A stretch of 64,000 nt of DNA, from contig CAJWUJ010000004.1 of assembly GCA_913047625.1 (NCBI GenBank), forward strand, positions 1-64,000. The letters are read 5' to 3'. Below, one piece after another: positions 58,282 through 64,000 of the stretch. Made by a program: the position numbers and the translations under genes. This stretch comes from an uncultured Dehalococcoidia bacterium. Its GTDB lineage: Bacteria > Chloroflexota > Dehalococcoidia > Lucifugimonadales > CAJWUJ01. Position 1 is the stretch's first letter. Each line of letters opens with the position of its first letter. Below the pieces are notes generated by a model. It saw nothing but the letters and a program-made list of their open reading frames with translations. It ran no database searches and had not been told where the DNA came from.

Positions 58282-58290
58282 ATTATAGCA
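58282..58290 (-). promoter_or_regulatory. Extended -10 promoter of tig-clpP-clpX
   Basis: On the minus strand TGCTATAAT gives an extended -10 element without a recognisable -35. Start near 58275 leaves about 28 bases of leader containing AAGGAC. Same CGTGCTATAAT 11-mer as the tRNA-Ser promoter. No CtsR- or HrcA-type inverted repeat is visible. Confidence 0.6.
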
Positions 58291-58325
58291 CGTAAAGTGC
58301 AGAAGGCATTTCTTTTGATCTCTTT

Positions 58326-60113
58326 TTATTCTGGAACGATTCTCAACCCCAAATCTCGAAGCTGTTCTGTTGACACCTCGTCTGGTGACCCAAATAGTGG
58401 GTCAGTAGCAGCCTGGGTTTTAGGAAAAGCAATAACGTCTCTTATTGAAGTTGCATTTCGTGAAAGGAGCGCAATAAACCTGTCTATCCCTGGTGCTATT
58501 CCACCATGAGGTGGTGCTCCATAGTCAAAAGCCTCAAGTAATTGGTTAAAGCGTTCCAGCATCTCACTCGAGGTATAACCTAAGATTGCCAGCACTTTTT
58601 CCTGAAGGGCCCTGCGATGTATCCTAATGCTACCACTGGCTAATTCTGATCCATTACACACTAAATCATATGCTTTGCTGATCACTCTACCAGGATCAGT
58701 ATCTAAGTATTGTTCATCTTCCTCCGTAGGGGATGTAAAAGGGTGGTGACTAGAATCCCATCTTTGTTTTTCTTCATTCCAATCAAATAAAGGAAAGTCT
58801 GTAATGAAACAAAAAGCAAGAGTATCTTGATCTACTAAATTCAGCCGATCTCGTAGCTCAAGTCTTAAATCCCCTAGCACCGCGTTTACTATTTTAGGTT
58901 TTCCGGCAACAATAAGAATAAGATCCCCTGGTGAGGCATCTGTCGCTTTAGCGATAAGATGCATTTCAGCATCGCTTAAATATTTACTCAGCACTGATCT
59001 GTAAGAGTTCCCAGATTGTTCACCATCCTCGTCTACGGCGATTGTAATGAGCCCCGAAGCTCCTCTACTGACAGCAAATTCAGTGAGCCCAGCCATCTGT
59101 TTTCTTGAATATGAAGAACATCCAGGAGCAGATATAGCCTTAACACATCCCCCAGCTGCAAGAGTATCCTTGAACACGGTGAAGTCAAAATCCTGAACTT
59201 CTGCAGATAAGTTTTTTAATTCCAGTGCAAACCTAATATCAGGTTTATCTGTTCCGTATCTATCCATAGCATCTTGATATTTAATCCTTGGCATAGGATT
59301 AGTAACAGAGAATTCAGGTGCAAGCTTAGCCATAATATCGAGATACAGATCTTCTGTTAAGTTCAAAACATCCCTTTCTGTCACAAAAGACATTTCAAGA
59401 TCAAGTTGCGTAAATTCAGGTTGACGATCAGCCCGCAAATCTTCGTCTCTGAAACACCTTGCTATTTGAAAATACTTATCAAATCCAGAAACCATCAATA
59501 ATTGCTTTAACTGCTGAGGAGATTGGGGTAGCGCATAAAATTGACCCCGGTGCACCCTACTAGGAACCAAATAATCTCTTGCTCCTTCGGGAGTACTTTT
59601 AATAAGAATCGGAGTTTCAATCTCGATAAAGCCTTTATCATCCAGAAAATCACGAATGTGTTTCACTACTCTATGCCTAAGCCAAAGGTTTTCCTGAAGA
59701 TTAGGTCTTCTCAAATCCAAATAGCGATATTTCATACGCAAAGATTCATCTACATTCGATGAATCATTCACATTAAACGGGGGAGTGTTAGAAGGATTAA
59801 TGACATTTACGCTGGAGGCCAAGACTTCGGTTTGCCCTGTAGGTAAATTCATATTCACCGTACCTTCAGGTCTTTCGGACACGGTGCCAGTTACCTGAAT
59901 CAACCATTCATTCCGAAATTCTTGAACTGTATCTAAATCAAGATCTGGTTCAGTGGGATTAATCACAACCTGAACTATTCCGCGCGAGTCCCTAAGGTCA
60001 ATAAAGACTAATCCACCGTGATCTCTTCTTCGATGAAGCCAGCCCGCAAGAGTGATTTCTTGTCCGACATGCTCTACACGGACATCTCCGCAATAAAGTG
60101 TTCTGAATTCCAA
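58326..60113 (-). CDS. aspS: Aspartyl-tRNA synthetase
   Basis: The 595-aa class IIb synthetase of bacterial type has an N-terminal OB-fold anticodon domain (ITLAGWLHRRRDHGGLVFIDLRD), motif 2 (FQIARCFRDEDLRADRQPEFTQLDLEM), a GAD insertion domain (CSSYSRKQMAGLTEFAV) and motif 3 (GIAPGIDRFIALL). It charges tRNA-Asp and, in organisms lacking AsnRS, may mischarge tRNA-Asn; this window does not decide. The start is TTG with AAAGGA upstream. A strong promoter lies about 45 bases before it. Confidence 0.96.
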   Translation of the reverse strand: MEFRTLYCGDVRVEHVGQEITLAGWLHRRRDHGGLVFIDLRDSRGIVQVVINPTEPDLDLDTVQEFRNEWLIQVTGTVSERPEGTVNMNLPTGQTEVLASSVNVINPSNTPPFNVNDSSNVDESLRMKYRYLDLRRPNLQENLWLRHRVVKHIRDFLDDKGFIEIETPILIKSTPEGARDYLVPSRVHRGQFYALPQSPQQLKQLLMVSGFDKYFQIARCFRDEDLRADRQPEFTQLDLEMSFVTERDVLNLTEDLYLDIMAKLAPEFSVTNPMPRIKYQDAMDRYGTDKPDIRFALELKNLSAEVQDFDFTVFKDTLAAGGCVKAISAPGCSSYSRKQMAGLTEFAVSRGASGLITIAVDEDGEQSGNSYRSVLSKYLSDAEMHLIAKATDASPGDLILIVAGKPKIVNAVLGDLRLELRDRLNLVDQDTLAFCFITDFPLFDWNEEKQRWDSSHHPFTSPTEEDEQYLDTDPGRVISKAYDLVCNGSELASGSIRIHRRALQEKVLAILGYTSSEMLERFNQLLEAFDYGAPPHGGIAPGIDRFIALLSRNATSIRDVIAFPKTQAATDPLFGSPDEVSTEQLRDLGLRIVPE

Positions 60114-60154
60114 GGTGTTCCTTTCTCAATAGGTTCAATAACTTTGATTATGGC

Positions 60155-60183
60155 ATTATACGAGGTTCATAACGCTCTCTCAA
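60155..60183 (-). promoter_or_regulatory. aspS promoter
   Basis: On the minus strand TTGAGA and TATAAT are separated by 17 bases, start near 60148, in the 133-base gap after queA. A 7-bp inverted repeat (AAGGATT...AATCCTT, 60200-60233) lies just upstream, but it has a 20-base loop and no T-run. I see no T-box-like leader. Confidence 0.7.
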
Positions 60184-60246
60184 TCATTTTTAGTAAATTA
60201 AGGATTGCGAGAATGAAACCCTTAGTAATCCTTTATCACTTTTCAC

Positions 60247-61263
60247 CTAGTGAATAAACATTGCATCACCGAAACTATAAAAGCGATACTTTTTGTTGAT
60301 AGCTTCCTTATAAGCAGACATTATATGGGCTCGGTCAGAAAAAGCAGATACTAGCATAAGCAACGTAGAACAAGGCAAATGAAAGTTGGTAATCATAGCA
60401 TCGGTAATCTTAAAGGAAAATCCAGGTAATATATAAAGATCTGCCATACCCGATCCAGAAACCAAAGGTAATCCATCTGATACGGACGCAGCGTGTTCCA
60501 ATAAACGCACCGTTGTCGTACCAATACAGACAACCCTTCCACCTCTCAGTTTTGCAGTATTAATAGCGTCCGCAGCAAAGTCTGACAAATACCAGTATTC
60601 CTTATGTATTTCATGGTTAATGGGATTATCTTCATAAACTGGTCTAAAGGTGTCCACTCCAACATGTAAAGTAACCTCGGCAATAGTGACCCCTAAGTTC
60701 TTTACTGCCTCAAGTAATTCCTGTGTAAAATGTAATCCTGCAGTGGGAGCAGCTGCACTCCCTAAATGTTTTGCATAAACGGTTTGGTATCGATTCGGTC
60801 GCTTGAGATCCTTCTTGATATAAGGCGGTAATGGCATTAACCCATGTTCTTGAAAGACACGTTCTGATGACAAAATAACAATGGATAAACCATTAGAAAG
60901 TTTTTTGACGTATTGAGCGCTGCCAGCCAGGCCAAAGTCTATGATTTCGCCTGTTTGTATTTTACCAGATGATTTTACTTGAGCTTCCCACTCATTGCCA
61001 TTAATATTTCTTAGAGCAAATACCTCTACTTTCCCTCCTGTGTCTCTTCGGTGTCCCAATAAACGGGATGCCAAAACTTTCGTATTGTTGAGCACTACAA
61101 CATCTTTCGGGGACAAATAGTCAAGAATATCTTTAAAAAGTCGATGGCATAGGGTACCTCGTTTTTTATCCATGATCAGCAATCTGGCCTGATCTCTCGG
61201 TTCAAGAGGAGATTGCGCTATCAATTCCTTGGGTAAGAAGTAATCAAAGTCTGAAGTTAGCAC
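60247..61263 (-). CDS. queA: S-adenosylmethionine:tRNA ribosyltransferase-isomerase
   Basis: The 338-aa enzyme makes epoxyqueuosine in tRNA from preQ1 and SAM. It shows FDYFLPKELIAQSPLEPRDQARLL, VVLNNTKVLASRLLGHR, the TAGLHFTQELL motif, LHVGVDTFRPV and INTAKLRGGRVVCIGTTTVRLLE. The start is a GTG 8 bases after the folD stop, with no clear ribosome site, suggesting coupling. Confidence 0.95.
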   Translation of the reverse strand: MLTSDFDYFLPKELIAQSPLEPRDQARLLIMDKKRGTLCHRLFKDILDYLSPKDVVVLNNTKVLASRLLGHRRDTGGKVEVFALRNINGNEWEAQVKSSGKIQTGEIIDFGLAGSAQYVKKLSNGLSIVILSSERVFQEHGLMPLPPYIKKDLKRPNRYQTVYAKHLGSAAAPTAGLHFTQELLEAVKNLGVTIAEVTLHVGVDTFRPVYEDNPINHEIHKEYWYLSDFAADAINTAKLRGGRVVCIGTTTVRLLEHAASVSDGLPLVSGSGMADLYILPGFSFKITDAMITNFHLPCSTLLMLVSAFSDRAHIMSAYKEAINKKYRFYSFGDAMFIH

Positions 61264-61271
61264 TGGTCAAG

Positions 61272-62162
61272 CTATCCAACACTGAGAATAGCTGCATGAT
61301 AGGTGTTGCTGATTAACATCGCTATAGTCATAGGACCAACTCCTCCCGGAACTGGAGTAATAGCCTTGGCTATATGCTGCGCAGACTCAAAGTCAACATC
61401 TCCTACCAACCTATATCCTTTTGGCCTGGTTGAATCTTCAACTCGATTGATGCCTACATCAATGACGACCGATCCGGGTTTAATCATATCTCCTGTGACC
61501 GCATTCGCAGAGCCTAAAGCTGCAATCAAAATATCTGCCTGGCTAGTAAAACTTTCAAGGCTAGGGGTAGCTGAATGACAAACGGTTACTGTAGCATTCG
61601 CCATTTTATCTTTTTGCATTAAAAGCAAAGCTAAAGGTTTGCCCACAATATTGCTACGGCCTAAAATAACCACTCTTTTTCCAGCAGGATCGATACCACT
61701 CCGACCAAGGAGCTGCTGAATACCTGCTGGGGTAGCAGAAACAAATCGAGGGGTTCCTTTAGCTAAAAGACCTATATTCAATGGATGCAATCCATCAACA
61801 TCTTTCATTGGATTTATCAGCTCAATGACCTTATCAGCATCAAGATGCCTAGGTAACGGAAGCTGAACCAAAATACCATGGCATGATGAATCGTTATTCA
61901 ATTGATCCAATAAATTAAGTAAAGTAGTTTCTGCAACCGTACTCGGTAAAACATGTGTTGTAACCGATATACCAGCTTCCTGGCATGCTTTCTCCTTATT
62001 TCTGACATACACCGCAGAAGCTGGATCATCACCTACTAGGACGACAGTTAAACCCGGTATTATTCCCCGGTTAGATTTAAGCTCAGCAAGAAGCAATTTA
62101 GACTCTTGCCGTACGGCTTGTGCTATTTGTTTCCCATCAATAATATCGGCTAACTTTGACAT
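61272..62162 (-). CDS. folD: Methylenetetrahydrofolate dehydrogenase/cyclohydrolase
   Basis: The 296-aa bifunctional folate enzyme interconverts methylene-, methenyl- and formyl-THF with NADP. The catalytic Lys region appears as SAVYVRNKEKACQEAGI. The active-site loop is GILVQLPLPRHLD, then KDVDGLHPLNIG and the nucleotide motif VVILGRSNIVGKPLALLL, ending PVPGGVGPMTIAML. The ORF track starts at a TTG (62192). I use the ATG at 62162, because the TTG falls upstream of the predicted transcription start and the AAAGGA lies between the two. Confidence 0.94.
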   Translation of the reverse strand: MSKLADIIDGKQIAQAVRQESKLLLAELKSNRGIIPGLTVVLVGDDPASAVYVRNKEKACQEAGISVTTHVLPSTVAETTLLNLLDQLNNDSSCHGILVQLPLPRHLDADKVIELINPMKDVDGLHPLNIGLLAKGTPRFVSATPAGIQQLLGRSGIDPAGKRVVILGRSNIVGKPLALLLMQKDKMANATVTVCHSATPSLESFTSQADILIAALGSANAVTGDMIKPGSVVIDVGINRVEDSTRPKGYRLVGDVDFESAQHIAKAITPVPGGVGPMTIAMLISNTYHAAILSVG

Positions 62163-62195
62163 TCCTAGGTTAATCCTTTGTGAAGTATCCAATCA

Positions 62196-62225
62196 ATGGT
62201 AGCATATAGGTATATTAGCGCTCAA
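62196..62225 (-). promoter_or_regulatory. Candidate folD promoter
   Basis: On the minus strand TTGAGC and TACCAT are separated by 18 bases, start near 62189, 27 bases before the folD ATG. Other weaker boxes exist in this 160-base divergent folD-acpS gap, and the acpS promoter could not be fixed. Confidence 0.4.
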
Positions 62226-62323
62226 TATTACTAAACCACTCACAGGTAGAAACAAGATTTTTTCCCATTAAATGTCAATCTTTTACAGTAGTTGATAAAT
62301 ATCTATTTCGGATTTAATTTCTC

Positions 62324-62689
62324 ATGAACCTAATTGGCGTAGACATTGTAGAGCTTAAACGAATCGAACAACTAGTGAAGAGATGGGACTCCAAGTTTCT
62401 CAATCGCATATACTCGCAAGAAGAACTCTCGTATTGCAGATCCAGGTATGACAGATTAGCCGGGAGACTTGCCGCAAAGGAAGCAACCTTAAAAGCACTG
62501 GGATCTAGTTCTGCTGGAATATCCTGGAAAGATATCCACGTGATTAATCGACCCCGAAGTTCGCCTATCATACATTTGTCTGGTAAAGCCAGAGAGCTCT
62601 CTACTGCTTTAGGGATTGACCAGTTGACTGTCAGCATCTCACATACTGATGAAACAGCCATCGCGTTTGTAATGGGGACCACAAAATGA
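62324..62689 (+). CDS. acpS: Holo-[acyl-carrier-protein] synthase
   Basis: The 121-aa enzyme moves 4'-phosphopantetheine from CoA to acyl carrier protein. It shows the magnesium-binding IGVDIVELKRIEQ at the start, RIYSQEELSYC and LAGRLAAKEATLKALG, then VSISHTDETAIAFVM. The length is typical. Its stop overlaps the nnr start by 4 bases (ATGA). No good ribosome site is visible upstream. Confidence 0.95.
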   Translation: MNLIGVDIVELKRIEQLVKRWDSKFLNRIYSQEELSYCRSRYDRLAGRLAAKEATLKALGSSSAGISWKDIHVINRPRSSPIIHLSGKARELSTALGIDQLTVSISHTDETAIAFVMGTTK

Positions 62690-64000
62690 AAGTCGTTAGT
62701 TCAAAGCAAATGAAATGCATCGAACAAGAAGCCGTAAATAGCGGCATTTCGCAGGACGTACTCATGGAAAATGCCGGTCTTAGTATAGCTAAAACGGTAT
62801 GTTCTCGATTAAATTCTTCACATAAAAAAAGTGTTTTATCGTTGGTAGGACCGGGTAATAACGGTGGTGACGGATTAGTTGCTTCACGTATTTTGCATAA
62901 ATGGCATATTCCTGTAGTTATTTACCTAGCAACCAATTCTACTAATTGCAATGAGAAATATCAGCAGTGCATAGATTCCAACATCCATGTCATCAATGCT
63001 TCGAGTGATTTTGGCCAAAAAATACTACATCAGGAAATACTAAATGCCGGAATCATTTTAGACGCTATATTCGGGGCAGGATCCTCACAAAGAATAGATG
63101 ATGGGCTATCCGCTATTCTTACTAGAATTAATGCCGCAAAGCAAAAATCGCCCAAAGCATTTCAAATTTTATCTATTGATATGCCTTCAGGGATTGATCC
63201 CGACGATGGATCGATTTCTAGTGCGGCACTTTCCGCCGATGTAACTTTGGCCTTAGGAGCGCCAAAGTTAGGCCTATTTCGACTCCCTGGAGCAACAAAC
63301 ATCGGTAAATTAGAAAGACTACAGATAGGTATACCAGAACACCTGTTCGACAATGTGCCGATTCGTTTAATAGACAAGTCAATCGTCCAAAAACATCTTC
63401 CTGCTAGGCCACTCCATTCCAGTAAACACTCTTTCGGGAAAATACTTATAATAGCGGGATCTCCAGAATACATGGGTGCAGCAAGACTAGCTACATTAGC
63501 AGCATACCGCACTGGAAGTGGCTTGGTGACTCTCGCTACTCCAAGATCCGTATACAAGCTATTAGCTCCTACCTTGCCTGAAGCAACATACCAACCACTA
63601 CCAGAATCTAAATCCGGAAGAATCAACAAAGAATCTATTCCTTTGATTCAGTCCATTATTCACCGTTACGATGCAGTCCTTATCGGCTGTGGCCTTGGAT
63701 TTGACAAAAGTACAACTGGCTTTATCAAAGGCCTCATTTGCAATACAAATATGACGCTCCCGCCAACCGTACTGGATGCAGACGGACTTAACTGTATTGC
63801 AACTATCCCAACATGGTGGAAACACGTAAGTAATCCTATGGTTTTAACACCTCACCACCGTGAAATGATGCGACTAACTAGAGAAGATGACAACTTTGAT
63901 CCTTTGGATATTGCATCAAAATACTCACAAGCATGGAACCAAACAGTTGCTCTAAAGGGATCAATTAGCATAATAGCTGGACCCAAGGGATACTGTACAA
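62686..64000 (+). CDS. Bifunctional NAD(P)H-hydrate epimerase / dehydratase, 3' truncated by window
   Basis: This gene is absent from the ORF track because it has no stop in the window, but my translation reads without interruption to base 64000. The N-terminal YjeF/NnrE epimerase domain begins MKVVSSKQMKCIEQEAV and contains VGPGNNGGDGLVASR and IDMPSGIDPDDG. From about residue 245 comes the carbohydrate-kinase-like NnrD domain (KILIIAGSPEYMGAARLATLAAYRTGSGLV ... VLDADGLN, VLTPHHREMMRL). The enzyme repairs hydrated NAD(P)H. It overlaps acpS by 4 bases, a common gene pair. Confidence 0.92.
   Translation, partial: MKVVSSKQMKCIEQEAVNSGISQDVLMENAGLSIAKTVCSRLNSSHKKSVLSLVGPGNNGGDGLVASRILHKWHIPVVIYLATNSTNCNEKYQQCIDSNIHVINASSDFGQKILHQEILNAGIILDAIFGAGSSQRIDDGLSAILTRINAAKQKSPKAFQILSIDMPSGIDPDDGSISSAALSADVTLALGAPKLGLFRLPGATNIGKLERLQIGIPEHLFDNVPIRLIDKSIVQKHLPARPLHSSKHSFGKILIIAGSPEYMGAARLATLAAYRTGSGLVTLATPRSVYKLLAPTLPEATYQPLPESKSGRINKESIPLIQSIIHRYDAVLIGCGLGFDKSTTGFIKGLICNTNMTLPPTVLDADGLNCIATIPTWWKHVSNPMVLTPHHREMMRLTREDDNFDPLDIASKYSQAWNQTVALKGSISIIAGPKGYCT

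Noticed and set aside
60200-60233. Inverted repeat AAGGATT...AATCCTT as a queA terminator
   Set aside because: Only 7 bp with a 20-base loop and no T-run on the minus strand.

Overview
The window looks like a chromosomal segment of an uncultured, moderately AT-rich bacterium of the phylum Chloroflexota, most likely a marine SAR202/Dehalococcoidia-type lineage. This is inference. It rests on the gene repertoire (amidohydrolase_2 paralogues, HyuA/HyuB proteins, TRAP and dipeptide-type ABC transporters, class III aminotransferases, M24 peptidases) and on the EKEV-type charged stalk after the lipobox of the TRAP binding protein, a feature I associate with Chloroflexota binding proteins. No 16S gene is present and no database was searched. 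Coding density is high, many genes overlap by 1-8 bases, and several good sigma-70-like promoters can be read.

Layout. (1) 1-9450: a truncated amidohydrolase and a CMP-sugar-type cytidylyltransferase on the plus strand. They face a minus-strand operon of rraA-like, oppB/C/D/F-like ABC transporter (no binding protein), capA-like, amidohydrolase and MFS genes, preceded by a TTGACC/TATAAT promoter. (2) 9475-19379: a minus-strand series containing a flavoprotein dehydrogenase, birA, two SDR genes (one canonical, one lacking the cofactor and catalytic motifs), hisZ, hisG, a zinc-dependent phospholipase-like gene, hisD, hisC and hisB. (3) 19404-26110: rnpB with its own promoter, a serine-recombinase homologue without catalytic residues, a coiled-coil zinc-ribbon protein, lipB, and the E2, E1-beta and E1-alpha genes of a 2-oxoacid dehydrogenase. 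LipB and E2 belong to the same lipoylation process.

(4) 26275-30183: thiI, an M24 peptidase, a 3-hydroxyisobutyrate-dehydrogenase-like gene and a small deazaflavin-type nitroreductase-like gene. (5) 30207-45068: an organic-acid or cyclic-amide utilisation region. It holds an Asp/Glu-racemase-family enzyme, HyuA, HyuB, TRAP dctQ and dctM, an aldo/keto reductase, TRAP dctP on the opposite strand with its own promoter, palindrome and terminator, three class III aminotransferases (two in tandem with about 885 bp of apparently identical sequence), a cupin and an HpcH/HpaI aldolase. tRNA-Pro lies inside it and tRNA-Arg follows it.

(6) 45250-64000: housekeeping genes: a CorC/HlyC-type CBS protein, glmU, two tRNA-Ser genes, topA with three nearly identical zinc-finger repeats, a xerC/D-like gene, aroQ, pepP-like, efp, a formyltransferase-family gene, clpX, clpP, tig, aspS, queA, folD, acpS and a truncated nnrE/nnrD fusion. 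I see no CRISPR array, prophage or insertion sequence. The most notable observations are the catalytically dead serine recombinase coupled to a zinc-ribbon gene beside rnpB, the canonical/degenerate SDR pair, the partly homogenised aminotransferase pair, and an EF-P whose loop tip is neither Lys nor Arg.
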